Assembly (NCBI RefSeq): GCF_018860665.1
Contig: NZ_JAHKPK010000002.1
Coordinates: 19,825 to 83,824, forward strand
Direction: 5' to 3'
DNA: 64,000 nucleotides
Source: Pacificibacter marinus
GTDB taxonomy: Bacteria > Pseudomonadota > Alphaproteobacteria > Rhodobacterales > Rhodobacteraceae
Shown: piece after piece, positions 7,776-17,895 of the stretch
Numbering within the stretch: the stretch's first letter is position 1
Layout of the letters: each line of letters begins with the position of its first letter
Notes under the pieces: model-generated
Seen by the model: the letters and a program-made list of their open reading frames with translations, nothing else
What the model was told of the DNA's origin: nothing
Databases searched by the model: none
Program-made: the position numbers and the translations under genes

Positions 7776-8756
7776 ATGAAATTCTTCCCGATGTTCCTTC
7801 GGATGGTGGACCGCGATGTGATCATCGTGGGCGGCGGCGAAACAGCGGCACAAAAAGCACGGTTGATGCTGAAATCTGAGGCGCGGATCACCTTTGTTGC
7901 GCCTAACCTAGATGATGAATTGCAAGCGCTGGTGAATGAGGGGCGTGCCCGCCATGATCGCGGGGCAATCACGCCTGAGACCTTTAAAGGTGCTGCTTTG
8001 GTTTTTGTTGGCACTGGTTGTCCGGGACTGGATGCCGCGATTCACACGCTTGTGCGCGTGTCTGGAGCCTTGGTCAATGTTGTCGATCAACCGCATCTGT
8101 GTGAGGCCAACACGCCGAGTCTTGTGGATCGTGATCCTTTGGTTGTGGCCATTGGCACCGAAGGGGCCGCCCCTGTGCTGGCACGTCAGATCAAAACGCA
8201 TCTGGAGCAGGTGCTTGAACCGAAATTGGGTGATCTTGTGGCGCTCGGCGGGCGATTGCGCTCTGCCGCGGCTCAACACGTTCACAAAGACAAACGGCGC
8301 GCCTTTTGGCGTTGGGTCTATGCTGACAAGCCGCGTCAGTTGCACGCGCGCGGTGCCGAACGCGAGGCCGCCGAGCTGATTAAATCCGCAATTCATGCAG
8401 GTGGCGCGCCCGATGATGCAGGCCAAGGGCAAATCACTGTGGTCAGCGTTGGGGCGATGGATGCTGATCTGATGACCCTGCGCGCTGTGCAGCGGATGCA
8501 AGAGGCTGATTTGATCATCGCCGCAGACCCCGCTTTCGCATCTATTTTTGAGCTGGCACGCCGTGATGCGGATCGTATTGTCGTTGGCAAAGACCACGGC
8601 ACCGCCGCGTGGCGCTTGTCTGATCAACGTAAAGCGGCCAGTGATGAGTGTCAAAACGGCGCGCGCGTTGTATGGCTGGTGCCTTCCCGTGATGCAGACC
8701 GCGCTGCAATGGGCTTTGATCACACCGTGGAAATTATTCCTGCCGTGATGTCTTAG
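7776..8756 (+). CDS. CysG-like precorrin-2 dehydrogenase with a truncated, degenerate SUMT domain
   Basis: A 326-residue protein starting at the ATG of 7776 (MKFFPMFLRM); an upstream in-frame ATG adds residues unlike the family. Residues 1-210 match the CysG N-terminal NAD-dependent dehydrogenase/ferrochelatase, with VGGGETAAQKARL at 18-30 and the catalytic aspartate in NVVD104QP at the CysG number. The position of CysG Ser128 is Thr (IGTEGAAPVLAR). Residues about 219-326 are recognisably the first half of uroporphyrinogen-III methyltransferase (RRDADRIVVGK at 262-272), but the SAM-binding GAGPGD is SVGAMDA, the GGDP motif is absent, and the protein ends where IVPG would be. Methyltransferase activity is therefore not expected. 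Adenine deaminase starts nine bases downstream. Confidence 0.8.
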   Translation: MKFFPMFLRMVDRDVIIVGGGETAAQKARLMLKSEARITFVAPNLDDELQALVNEGRARHDRGAITPETFKGAALVFVGTGCPGLDAAIHTLVRVSGALVNVVDQPHLCEANTPSLVDRDPLVVAIGTEGAAPVLARQIKTHLEQVLEPKLGDLVALGGRLRSAAAQHVHKDKRRAFWRWVYADKPRQLHARGAEREAAELIKSAIHAGGAPDDAGQGQITVVSVGAMDADLMTLRAVQRMQEADLIIAADPAFASIFELARRDADRIVVGKDHGTAAWRLSDQRKAASDECQNGARVVWLVPSRDADRAAMGFDHTVEIIPAVMS

Positions 8757-8765
8757 GAGAGCGAT

Positions 8766-10460
8766 ATGTCCGATCTAGAAACACGTATTGCGCAAGCCAA
8801 AGGCGATGATATCGCAGATATCGTCCTTAAAGGCGGGCGTATTTTTGACCTGATGACAGGGGAGCTGCTTGAGGGCGATGTCGCCATTTGTGGCGACCGC
8901 ATCGCAGGTGTGTTCGATAGATATGAAGGAAAGCAAGAGATTGATGTCACGGGACAGATTATTGTTCCGGGATTCATCGATACGCATTTGCACATTGAAA
9001 GCTCTTTGGTGACACCGTTCGAATTTGATCGCTGCGTGACACCGCGCGGGGTCACAACCGCGATCTGTGATCCGCATGAGATTGCCAATGTCATCGGCCT
9101 TGATGGTATTCGCTATTTCCAACAGGCATCCGAGCACACATTGATGGACATTCGCGTGCAATTGTCGTCCTGCGTGCCATCGACGCATATGGAAACCGCT
9201 GGGGCTGAGTTGCTGGCAGATGATCTGAAACAAGTCATGGGGCATGCCTCAAGTATCGGTTTGGCCGAATTCATGAACTACCCCGGCGTGATGTTTCGCG
9301 ACCCAAGCGCCATGGCCAAGATCAAACTGTTCGAAGATCAGCACATCGACGGCCATTGTCCGCAGCTTTCAGGGCGTGATCTCAACGCTTACATCGCCGC
9401 GGGCATTCGCACTGAACATGAGGCGACGACCTTTAACGAGGCGCGTGAAAAACTGCGCAAAGGCATGAGGGTGCTTATTCGCGAGGGCTCTGTGTCCAAA
9501 GACCTGCACGCCTTGCAGCCGCTTTTGACCGATATCACTTCTGCCTATATGTGCCTGTGTACCGATGATCGCAATCCTTTGGATATCGGCGAACATGGCC
9601 ATTTGGATTACATGATCCGCACGCTGATTGCGCTTGGCTGTTCGCCTTTATCGGTATACCGCGCCGCCAGCCTGTCTGCGGCTGAGGCCTTTGGCCTGAA
9701 AGATCGGGGCATGATTGCGCCCAGCAAACGCGCTGATATTGTGGTCGTCGATAGTTTGGAAAATTGCAATGCTTCCAGAGTGTTCTGCGGTGGAGTTGAG
9801 GTAAACAATGAGGCATTTGAGGCCCGTGCAAAAATCGCACCCGTGGCCCGAAATTCCGTAAAAGCACCACGCGTGACTGCGCAGGATTTTCGCACCACCG
9901 GCAACCGTGAAGAGACGGAAGTGATTGGCATTCTTGAGGGCAAGATCATCACTGAACACCTTCATGACGTGATCCCGATCGAAGATGGCGATAAAAAACC
10001 GGACCCTTCGCGCGATCTGACGCGGATCACGGTGATCGAGCGTCACGGCAAGAACGGCAACATCGCCAGCGGTTTCGTCAAAGGCTTTGGGCTGAAAGCG
10101 GGGGCGATTGCCTCGACTGTTTGTCACGATCATCACAACATCGCCTGCGTTGGTGTGGATTACGACGACATGGCACTGGCCGCCAATCGGATGAGCGAGA
10201 TCGAAGGTGGATTTGTTGTTGTCTCAGGCGGCAAGGTTTTGGCCGAACTGGCGCTGCCTGTGGCCGGATTGATGAGCCTTGAACCGTTTGAAGTGGTGCG
10301 CGATGCGTTGATTGATCTGCGCGCGGCGGCGAAATCTTTGGGCGTCACTCTGGAAGAGCCGTTCTTGCAATTGGCGTTTCTGGCCTTGCCTGTCATCCCT
10401 GCGCTAAAGATCACCGATCGCGGGATGGTGGATGTGCATAAATTTGAGATTATTAGCTAG
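8766..10460 (+). CDS. ade: Adenine deaminase
   Basis: A 564-residue amidohydrolase of the bacterial adenine deaminase family. The metal-binding segment [12 protein letters not shown] has HLH at residues 74-76, followed by [19 protein letters not shown] and CLCTDDRNP, all standard for this family. The C-terminal domain has [12 protein letters not shown]. It hydrolyses adenine to hypoxanthine and ammonia for purine salvage and nitrogen release. It is nine bases downstream of the CysG-like gene, with GGAGAG before its ATG, so the two appear co-transcribed although their functions are unrelated. No terminator is evident in the 136 bases before dusA. Confidence 0.93.
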   Translation: MSDLETRIAQAKGDDIADIVLKGGRIFDLMTGELLEGDVAICGDRIAGVFDRYEGKQEIDVTGQIIVPGFIDTHLHIESSLVTPFEFDRCVTPRGVTTAICDPHEIANVIGLDGIRYFQQASEHTLMDIRVQLSSCVPSTHMETAGAELLADDLKQVMGHASSIGLAEFMNYPGVMFRDPSAMAKIKLFEDQHIDGHCPQLSGRDLNAYIAAGIRTEHEATTFNEAREKLRKGMRVLIREGSVSKDLHALQPLLTDITSAYMCLCTDDRNPLDIGEHGHLDYMIRTLIALGCSPLSVYRAASLSAAEAFGLKDRGMIAPSKRADIVVVDSLENCNASRVFCGGVEVNNEAFEARAKIAPVARNSVKAPRVTAQDFRTTGNREETEVIGILEGKIITEHLHDVIPIEDGDKKPDPSRDLTRITVIERHGKNGNIASGFVKGFGLKAGAIASTVCHDHHNIACVGVDYDDMALAANRMSEIEGGFVVVSGGKVLAELALPVAGLMSLEPFEVVRDALIDLRAAAKSLGVTLEEPFLQLAFLALPVIPALKITDRGMVDVHKFEIIS

Positions 10461-10596
10461 GGACGGCACAAAATAAGTATCATGATCTGGCTCTGATGTT
10501 TGACCCGTTTTGTACCTCGCATCACGTGAGCTCGCACTGTATAAGCCCCGCAAAATCTAATTTCGGCTATAACCGAGCTGATCGATAAAATGAGCG

Positions 10597-11604
10597 ATGA
10601 ACAGCAGTATGAATGTCAAAGATATAAATTTAGACACTAGCGCCCGCCTGTCCGTTGCACCGATGATGGCGTGGACGGATCGGCATTGTCGGTATTTTCA
10701 CCGTCTGATGTCTCATCATGCTTTGCTCTATACAGAGATGGTCACAGCCCCCGCGCTGGTCCAAGGCGGTGCCGCGCATTTGTTGGATTACAACGCAGCG
10801 GAGCATCCTGTGGCGGTGCAGCTTGGCGGGTCTGATCCGGCTGAACTGGCTTTGGCGACCAAGATGTGCGTGGATCAGGGCTATGACGAGGTGAACCTCA
10901 ATGTCGGCTGCCCCTCTGATCGTGTGCAATCTGGGGCCTTTGGGGCTGTGTTGATGAAATCGCCTGATCTGGTCGCGGATTGCGTGCAAGCGATGATCAA
11001 GGCCTCAAGTGTTGAGGTGACGGTAAAGTGCCGTATCGGTGTGGATGAGCAAGAGGCGCATGAGGTTCTGCCTGCTTTTCTGGCCAAAATGCAGGGCGCG
11101 GGCGTCAAACGTTTGACGATCCATGCGCGCAAAGCGTGGCTGCAAGGGCTGTCGCCGAAAGAAAACCGCGATATTCCACCGCTTGATTATGATTTGGTAC
11201 ATGCGATGAAAGCGGATTTTCCCGATCTTCACCTGTCGATCAATGGCGGTATCGCGGATGAGGCGACGATGCTGTCTCAGCTCGACGTGATGGATGGGGT
11301 GATGGTGGGCCGTGCGGCTTATCATCAGCCCTATGATATTTTAGGCAATGCGGATGCCTTGGTGTATGGCGATAGGCGCGCGGCATTGAGCCGACGCGAG
11401 GTTGTGATGGCCATGGAAGAGTACATCGAGCGGCACGTCGTGGCAGGGGGCAAATTGGCCCAGATCACGCGTCACATGCTGGGGATCTTTGCGGGGCAAC
11501 CCGGCGCACGTCGGTGGAAACGCATCTTGTCAGAAGGGGCCTATAAAGAGGGGGCTGATTTTAGATTGGTGCGCGAGGCTTTGGCCGCGATGGATGATCT
11601 TTAA
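10597..11604 (+). CDS. dusA: tRNA-dihydrouridine synthase A
   Basis: A 335-residue FMN-dependent TIM-barrel protein. SVAPMMAWTDRHCR (19-32) and VNLNVGCPSDRV with catalytic Cys105 are the DusA signatures. The later GGIADEATM and MVGRAAYHQP segments bind the cofactor phosphate. It reduces uridines at positions 20/20a of the tRNA D-loop. An alternative ATG lies four codons downstream (10609); the call is not affected. A strong bidirectional terminator lies between this gene and the convergent RND operon. Confidence 0.94.
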   Translation: MNSSMNVKDINLDTSARLSVAPMMAWTDRHCRYFHRLMSHHALLYTEMVTAPALVQGGAAHLLDYNAAEHPVAVQLGGSDPAELALATKMCVDQGYDEVNLNVGCPSDRVQSGAFGAVLMKSPDLVADCVQAMIKASSVEVTVKCRIGVDEQEAHEVLPAFLAKMQGAGVKRLTIHARKAWLQGLSPKENRDIPPLDYDLVHAMKADFPDLHLSINGGIADEATMLSQLDVMDGVMVGRAAYHQPYDILGNADALVYGDRRAALSRREVVMAMEEYIERHVVAGGKLAQITRHMLGIFAGQPGARRWKRILSEGAYKEGADFRLVREALAAMDDL

Positions 11605-11657
11605 CTCAAATTTGGCGATCTGACCCAATCTTCGCTGCATACAATCTGGCCCAATTG

Positions 11658-11690
11658 AAAACGCCCCCAAAACTGGGGGCGTTTATTTTA
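11658..11690. terminator. Bidirectional terminator between dusA and the RND operon
   Basis: AAACGCCCCC (11658-11667) pairs perfectly with GGGGGCGTTT (11674-11683) around a 6-base loop. The right side continues TATTTTAT and the left side reads T-rich on the minus strand, so it can serve both converging transcripts. Confidence 0.9.
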
Positions 11691-14600
11691 TTCTGCGGCG
11701 GATGCGGGCTTGCCGCTGTTCGCAGGCGGTTTTTGATCTTTAGGCGCTTTCTTTTGATCCTTTGCTTTCGGCTTTGGTGAAGCCTCCGCTTGATCATCTG
11801 CGCCCAATCCAACATCTGGCTGATCATGGTAGGGTTCAAGGTCCCAGATAAACTCAGGATTGTTGGCCCGTTTGGCTTCGCGCGCCAAGGTAAAGTCACG
11901 CGCGGTTTGACCCTGTCGTCCAAGGGCTGCCGCGGTCACCGTCACAACGTACCGCAAAATCACCCAGATCCAAACCCGAAGCGCCAGCATCGCGGGCGTG
12001 AAAATCAGCGTTAAAACCGTCGCGATGCCAAGACCAAACACCACAGCCGTGGCCAAGTTGGTCCAGAACGCCGCTGTGGGCGAGTTCAAAGAATAGCCAC
12101 CGTTGATGAAATCCAAAGACAGACCAAACATCATCGGAGTCAGACCCGCCATCGTTGTGATGGTGGTCAAGAGCACGGGGCGAATACGATCTTCGGCTGT
12201 GCGTACAATGGCGTCAATGCGGGGCATGATCCGCGAGTATTCTTGATAGGTGTCGATCAACACGATGTTGTTGTTCACCACAATCCCCGCGAGCGCGACA
12301 ACCCCCGTGCCGGTCATGATCATGCCGAAAGACATATCCATCACCAAAAGACCCACAAGCACGCCAGCGACAGACATCACCACCGCCAAGAGCACCAGAA
12401 CAGAGTTGTAGAACGAATTGAACTGGGCCAGTAAAATGATGAACATCAAGGCCAAAGCGGCGGCAAAAGCCTTGCCAAGGAAGGCTCCGGTTTCGCGTTG
12501 TTCTTCGTCATCGCCCGTCCATTCCCACGCGACACCGTCGGGTAGAGGCGTCTCGTTTTCAAGCCAGTTTGTCAAAAACGCGACACGCTCTGCTGGGGTG
12601 ATGGCGATGCCGTCATCTGTGGTCATTTCTGAGGCCACGCCCGCTTTCACATCGAAATAACGTTTTTGATCCACGCGGTCGATTTGTGCCAGTTTCTGCA
12701 CAGGTTCGCGGGTGATGAAGTTGGACAGAGGCACAAGACCGCCAGCGGTGCGCACCTTGAGGTTATCAAGCGTGGACATCACACGGTCTTTTTCAGGCAA
12801 GCGCACACGGATGTCGATTTCTTCATCTGAGCTTGGCACCCGCATCGTGTCTAGGGTGATCCCACGTGTCACGAGCTGCACCATACCGCCAACAGTGGCC
12901 ACGTCTGCGCCATAACGGCCCGCTTTGGCCACATCGACATTGATCTTCCAGTCGATGCCGGGCAGGGGGCGGGTGTCTTCGATTTCCGTCAGGGCTTGAG
13001 TGGCCTCAAATTTATCGCGCACGATTTGAACGGCCTCATCAAGCACATCGAAATCGTCACCGACAAGGCGCAGATGTACAGGTTTCGCCGAAGCAGGACC
13101 GCCAGACAAGGCAAGGATTTCGGCGTAGATGCCTGGAATCTGATCAAGGCGTTCTTGCAGCTCATCCAAGACTGTGTTGCCGTTGTATTCTTCGGCCACA
13201 TGGGTATCTTCAAAGAACAAGAACCCATCTTCAGTCACTGTTGGACGTTCGGCCCAAGGAATCAATTCCACTTGGATTTGACCAATGGTGTCACGCGGGC
13301 CTTCGCCGCCACCTGTGTTGGCGTTCAATCCGCCAGACCCCGCAAAGGCAAAGGCATTGTCGACACCGACTTGGGTCAAAACCACATCTTCAACTTGGCG
13401 CACCAGAGCGTCTTTTTCATCCAACGACAAGTTGCCACGGGCGCGCACATAAATGATCGCCTGCTCTGGCTCTGTGTCGGCGAAAAACACGACGCCTTTG
13501 TTGTTGGCACCGTAGTAGCCGAAAATGCTCACAACACTCAAAATAACCGCAGCGATGGTCACAACAGGCATCACAGGATTGCCCGCGATGGCATAGGTGA
13601 ACCAGCCAAAGGCAGAGCGTTTGTAGCCGGCGCGGATTTTTTGTTCTTTTTTCTCACGCGCCGATGCGGCCAAAGTAATGCCAGACAATGCAGAGCCGAT
13701 GAGAAACACCCCAGCACCAGCGATAAGACCCACGGGGCCATCAGGGGCTGTGCCGCCAAACAGGTAGCCGGGGTTCATCAATTGACGCAGGCCCACGAAT
13801 ACCATGTAGGTCGAGGGGACAACCAATGCGGCACGCACAAACCATGGCAGATGCGCTTTGAGAATGGCTGAGCTGCGATCAAACAGGCGCGAGATACGGC
13901 CCGAAACACCGCCCATAACAGGCAGATAGATCAAGGCCACGATCAAGGATGCAGAAAGCACGAAAATAATCGTGACCGGCAACATGCCCATGAATTCGCC
14001 CGCAACGCCGGGCCAAAACAGCATCGGCAAAAAGGCGCAAAGCGTGGTCGCGGTCGAGGATACAATCGGCCAGAACATGCGTTTTGCGGCTTCAACGAAA
14101 GCCGCCATCGGGCCTTCGCCCTCGGCCATTTTGCGATCTGCGTATTCCACGACAACAATCGCGCCGTCCACCAGCATACCCACAGCCAAAATCAAACCAA
14201 ACATAACGATATTGGAAATGGTGATGCCCATGAGGCCAAGCAGGATGAAACACAGCAAGAAAGATGTGGGGATCGCAAAGCCAACCAGCAAAGCAGACCG
14301 GATGCCCAAAGAGGCCAAAACGACGATCATCACCAAGGCAACAGCGGTCAAAACCGAGCCTTCAAGCTGGCTCACCATCGATGCCACTTGCGTGGATTGA
14401 TCATTTGAGGTGCCGACATTGATCGCTTCTTGCAAGGCTTGCGGCCATGTGGCGACTTCTGCGTCGACCTCGGTTTTGATCAATTCGACCGTATCGATAA
14501 TCGGAAAACCTTTGCGTTTGACAACTTGCAGCGCGACACTGTCAACGCCGTTAAAGCGCGCTGTGCCTTCGCGGTCTTCAAAGGTCAGACGAATAGACGC

Positions 14601-15371
14601 CAGATCGCCAAGTGTGATGATGCGGTCACCGTTCACTTTGACAGGCAGCCCCATGACATCACTTTGGTCATTGAAAGAGGCAGGGATTTTGATCGAAAAC
14701 GTCCCTGTTGCGGTGGACACTTCGCCTGCGGCCACCAGTTGGTTGTTCTGGGTGACGACTTGAATCAACTCTGCTGCGGTGACGTTGTAGGATTCAAGAC
14801 GCAAGGGGTCGATGATCACTTCAAGCATCTCGGCGCGATCCCCTGTCAGGGCTGCTTCCAAAATGGGTTCAAGCCCTTCCAGACGGTCTTGCAGCTTGCT
14901 GGCGTATTGTACCAGCGTGCGCTCTGGCACGTTGCCGGTCAGATTGACGATCAAGATCGGAAATTCGGAAAAGTTGATTTCGTTGATCGAATAATTATCT
15001 GCGCCCGCAGGAAATTTGCCCTCGGCACGATTCATACGATCGCGCACATCGGCCATGATTTTGGTCTTGTCCCAGCCGAATTCAAACTGCAACGCGACAC
15101 CCGCATAGCCTTCTGAGGCTGTGCCAGTCATCACATCCAGCCCATCAAGATCGGACAGCTCGGTTTCCATTGGCTTGACCAACAGACGTTCACTGTCTTC
15201 AGCTGAAATGCCTTGGAAGGGCACAGAGACAAACAAAGCCGGAATTTCGATATCCGGTTCGCCCTCTTTGGGCAGGCTCACATATGCGGTCGTCCCCAAA
15301 ACAAGGGTCAGCGCAATAAAGGCCAAGATCATTCGGGCGCGTTCACCGGCCCAATCAACGATTCCCGTCAT
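11688..15371 (-). CDS. RND efflux transporter permease subunit
   Basis: A 1227-residue inner-membrane RND pump of the AcrB/MexB superfamily. The N-terminal transmembrane helix is followed by GEPDIEIPALFVSVPFQG. The proton-relay helix around AVGMLVDGAIVVVEYADRK carries the typical Asp. The C-terminal half has GIVVNNNIVLIDTY and RIRPVLLTTITTMAGLTPMM. The protein has an unusual Lys/Pro/Ala-rich cytoplasmic tail (about the last 40 residues). Its start overlaps the stop of the adaptor gene by four bases (ATGA), with GGAG upstream. Substrate cannot be told from sequence. No outer-membrane TolC-type gene is adjacent, so that partner must be elsewhere. Confidence 0.93.
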   Translation of the reverse strand: MTGIVDWAGERARMILAFIALTLVLGTTAYVSLPKEGEPDIEIPALFVSVPFQGISAEDSERLLVKPMETELSDLDGLDVMTGTASEGYAGVALQFEFGWDKTKIMADVRDRMNRAEGKFPAGADNYSINEINFSEFPILIVNLTGNVPERTLVQYASKLQDRLEGLEPILEAALTGDRAEMLEVIIDPLRLESYNVTAAELIQVVTQNNQLVAAGEVSTATGTFSIKIPASFNDQSDVMGLPVKVNGDRIITLGDLASIRLTFEDREGTARFNGVDSVALQVVKRKGFPIIDTVELIKTEVDAEVATWPQALQEAINVGTSNDQSTQVASMVSQLEGSVLTAVALVMIVVLASLGIRSALLVGFAIPTSFLLCFILLGLMGITISNIVMFGLILAVGMLVDGAIVVVEYADRKMAEGEGPMAAFVEAAKRMFWPIVSSTATTLCAFLPMLFWPGVAGEFMGMLPVTIIFVLSASLIVALIYLPVMGGVSGRISRLFDRSSAILKAHLPWFVRAALVVPSTYMVFVGLRQLMNPGYLFGGTAPDGPVGLIAGAGVFLIGSALSGITLAASAREKKEQKIRAGYKRSAFGWFTYAIAGNPVMPVVTIAAVILSVVSIFGYYGANNKGVVFFADTEPEQAIIYVRARGNLSLDEKDALVRQVEDVVLTQVGVDNAFAFAGSGGLNANTGGGEGPRDTIGQIQVELIPWAERPTVTEDGFLFFEDTHVAEEYNGNTVLDELQERLDQIPGIYAEILALSGGPASAKPVHLRLVGDDFDVLDEAVQIVRDKFEATQALTEIEDTRPLPGIDWKINVDVAKAGRYGADVATVGGMVQLVTRGITLDTMRVPSSDEEIDIRVRLPEKDRVMSTLDNLKVRTAGGLVPLSNFITREPVQKLAQIDRVDQKRYFDVKAGVASEMTTDDGIAITPAERVAFLTNWLENETPLPDGVAWEWTGDDEEQRETGAFLGKAFAAALALMFIILLAQFNSFYNSVLVLLAVVMSVAGVLVGLLVMDMSFGMIMTGTGVVALAGIVVNNNIVLIDTYQEYSRIMPRIDAIVRTAEDRIRPVLLTTITTMAGLTPMMFGLSLDFINGGYSLNSPTAAFWTNLATAVVFGLGIATVLTLIFTPAMLALRVWIWVILRYVVTVTAAALGRQGQTARDFTLAREAKRANNPEFIWDLEPYHDQPDVGLGADDQAEASPKPKAKDQKKAPKDQKPPANSGKPASAAE

Positions 15372-16486
15372 TGGGCTGCTCCTTCAAAATGTGGATCAAC
15401 CAAGACGCCTTTGCTGACATATTCTTGCCCGACTGTGATGATGTCCACGTTTTCGGGCAAGCCCGCGACCCAGATACCGTCTTGGGTGTCGCGGATCACT
15501 TCGATGGGCATGAAGTCAACGATATTGTCAGCGCCTACAGTGCGTAACCCGATCAACCCGTCGTTGTTGAGAGTCAAAGAGGATTGCGTCACCAGATGCG
15601 CCAAACGTCCAGCAGAGGAAATGCCGATTTCAACTGTTTGACCATCGCGGATGGCAAAATCTGTATTGGGCACTTCGACTTCAACGCGGAAAGTGCGTGT
15701 TTCTGGATCTGCAGAGCGCGATAGGAATGTCACGCGACCTGTGACCTCTTTACCCGAGATCAAGCGAGCGCCTGCCAATGCGCCAACTTCGATTTTGTCG
15801 ACTTCGGTTTCAGGGGCAAAGCCAACCAATTTGATCGGATCAAGCTGAATAACGGTTGCACATTCTGTGCCAGCTTGCAGGGATGTTCCAAATTCTGCCG
15901 TATCTGTTTCCAGTAGACCCGCAAAAGGCGCTGTGATTTCAAGACGTTCGATGTCTTTTTGCGCAGTCGCCACCGAGGCGCGCGCGTTTTCTAATGCGGC
16001 TTCGGCGGACAGAACTCTAGTCTCGGAAGCATAACCGCCCTCTGAGAGTGTTTGCGCATTGTTCAAGCCAACTTGCGCTTCTGCAAGCGCCGCACGAGCT
16101 TGGGCCAATGTTGAGGCGCGCGTCCCAGGATCAAGTTCGCACAGCATCTGCCCCTGTTTAACATAAGCGCCTTTTCGCAAAGGTTCTGAAATCACTTGAC
16201 CGGCGGTTTGCGCCGCGACGGTCACTTGGCGCGCCGCCTGTGTTTCGCCGCGCAAAATAACCGCGCTGTCCAACTCACGCGCAACAGAATGTGTGGCGAC
16301 AACATGTACGGCTTTTGTGAGTGTTTCTTCCTTCAAACCGGGTGGAGCAAAGGTGTCCGTTTCGGTTTCGGCGGCTTCCTCGACGACAGGCGCACCAGCC
16401 CCAGCGGTAAGACGGTCGCGTTCAAAAATAAAGAAGTACAGAGCCACACAAACGAGCAGGGCGATGAGGATTGACATAATACGCAT
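15368..16486 (-). CDS. RND efflux periplasmic adaptor (membrane fusion protein)
   Basis: A 372-residue HlyD/AcrA-type adaptor. An N-terminal hydrophobic segment (MSILIALLVCVALYFFIF) anchors or exports it. It is followed by a lipoyl-like half (VTVAAQTAGQVISEPLRKGAYVKQGQ), an alpha-hairpin rich in Ala (TLAQARAALAEAQVGLNNAQ) and the second lipoyl half (ITAPFAGLLETDTAEFG). It links the inner-membrane pump to an outer-membrane channel. First gene of the operon; the pump gene overlaps its stop by four bases. Met4 is an alternative start. No regulator gene is adjacent. Confidence 0.92.
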   Translation of the reverse strand: MRIMSILIALLVCVALYFFIFERDRLTAGAGAPVVEEAAETETDTFAPPGLKEETLTKAVHVVATHSVARELDSAVILRGETQAARQVTVAAQTAGQVISEPLRKGAYVKQGQMLCELDPGTRASTLAQARAALAEAQVGLNNAQTLSEGGYASETRVLSAEAALENARASVATAQKDIERLEITAPFAGLLETDTAEFGTSLQAGTECATVIQLDPIKLVGFAPETEVDKIEVGALAGARLISGKEVTGRVTFLSRSADPETRTFRVEVEVPNTDFAIRDGQTVEIGISSAGRLAHLVTQSSLTLNNDGLIGLRTVGADNIVDFMPIEVIRDTQDGIWVAGLPENVDIITVGQEYVSKGVLVDPHFEGAAQ

Positions 16487-17108
16487 GGGGTAATTTCTGT
16501 GTCCGTTGGTCTTAGGCGGCTTCGAGCCGGATTTAGATATTAGGCTTGATCGGCGGAAATAGCGCGCGAAAGCCTGCAGATTGAGTAACTGTTTTGGGTC
16601 TGTTCAATCGTCAGGCTCCAAATCTTGTGTCGGTCTTAAAGAGATTAACATTGTCGTCAAGATGGGGAAGAGCAATGTGTTTCGCAAGATGCGAGGTCAC
16701 ATTTCATCACTTATCTGTGCAAAACAGGCATATGTGTCGTTGAACCTTTTGATTATCCGTATTTTTCAGCGTTGTTTAGATGGCTTTGGCGCGATTTCGA
16801 CCATTTCTGGATGAAATCAAACGCATTTGTTAAAAAAGTTTTTAAAATAGCATTGGGTGAGGAAATTTTGGTCCATTTTGTATCGGGATGAAAGGGGCGC
16901 AGGGGTGACTGAAAGGCCTTAATAGAGGCTAAGCTATTTGTATTGTCCTGTCTGTGTTTCTTGCTCAATGGCGCGCATCATCCGTGCAATGTTTCACATC
17001 CTCTTGGCAAGGGTTCGTGGTTCGGGGTAAGAGAGGGCCAACACGATAAATATGTGCGACCTCATCTGAGGTGTACAGACCAAAGTTTGAACCGACCCGG
17101 GGGCCAAT
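16487..17108. other. 622-base intergenic region, no convincing gene
   Basis: This stretch separates the divergent RND operon and the yfgM-like/bamB/der block and must hold promoters for both. It includes AT-rich tracts around 16825-16850 (TTAAAAAAGTTTTTAAAA). Short open frames exist on both strands but lack ribosome sites and family resemblance. No tRNA-like or strong terminator structure was seen. Confidence 0.5.
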
Positions 17109-17768
17109 GTGAGTAATACTGACAGTTTCATCGACGAAGTGACCGAAGAGGTCCAGCGCGACAAGCTTTACGCGGCTTTACGCAAATATGGCTGGATCGG
17201 GATTGTTGTCGTTGTGGCGATTGTGGGCGGTGCTGCCTATAATGAATGGTCCAAAGCCAAGGCGGCGGCTGTGGCCCAAGCCAACGGCGACGCGATTACG
17301 GCGGCGTTGACCGCAGGTGGCGATGACGCATCGGCGCGGGCAGATGCATTGGCATCGGCTGGCGTTACAGGATCTGCGCGCATTATTGCCGACATGGTAC
17401 GAAGTGGCGAATTGCACGCTGCAGGGGACGTCTCTGGTGCGATCGCAGCCTTGGCGCCCTATACGGTTGACGCCACACTCGATGCTATCTTCCGCGATTT
17501 GGCGATATTGAAAACGGCAATGATCGGCGCAGCAGACATTCCGCCTGAGGACCGTATCGCGCAATTGGCGGGCATCGCATCACCTGGCGCGCCGTATCGT
17601 TTGTTGGCCGAAGAGCAAATCGCAACAGCGCAGGTCGAATTGGGCGATATAGAGGCCGCTGTCGCGGGATTGCGCGCGATTGCGCAAGATGTTGACGCCA
17701 CAGAGGCGCTTCGTCGCCGAAGCCTTCAGATGATAGTTGCACTTGGGGCCGATCCAATCGCACAATAA
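17109..17768 (+). CDS. YfgM-like membrane-anchored tetratricopeptide protein
   Basis: A 219-residue protein with a short cytoplasmic N-terminus, one transmembrane helix at about residues 27-46 (GWIGIVVVVAIVGGAAYNEW) and an Ala-rich helical periplasmic domain, matching the YfgM/TPR-like family. In enterobacteria YfgM associates with the Sec translocon and periplasmic chaperones. The start is GTG at 17109 (MSNTDSFIDEVTEEVQRDKL); the ATG two bases earlier is out of frame and runs straight into a stop. The order yfgM-like, bamB, der is shared with distant proteobacteria and supports the call. Confidence 0.82.
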   Translation: MSNTDSFIDEVTEEVQRDKLYAALRKYGWIGIVVVVAIVGGAAYNEWSKAKAAAVAQANGDAITAALTAGGDDASARADALASAGVTGSARIIADMVRSGELHAAGDVSGAIAALAPYTVDATLDAIFRDLAILKTAMIGAADIPPEDRIAQLAGIASPGAPYRLLAEEQIATAQVELGDIEAAVAGLRAIAQDVDATEALRRRSLQMIVALGADPIAQ

Positions 17769-17895
17769 GCCTAGATAAATGATTTTGCGGCCATGCACGA
17801 TGTCAGGGCCAATTAACACGGGCCTACAGCGTGGGCACGGGCGCTCTCTAGAATATGAGCGTAAGAAAACGACATTTGACGAGGGGATCATCAAC

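Noticed and set aside
7908-8723. Minus-strand 271-codon frame opposite the CysG-like gene
   Set aside because: The plus-strand protein aligns along its length with CysG; the antisense frame has no recognisable features.
12996-13871. Plus-strand open frame of 291 codons within the RND pump
   Set aside because: Lies wholly opposite a clear RND permease and shows no ribosome site or family motif.
16753-16968. Minus-strand 71-codon frame upstream of the RND operon, considered as a lost regulator
   Set aside because: No helix-turn-helix pattern and no ribosome site.
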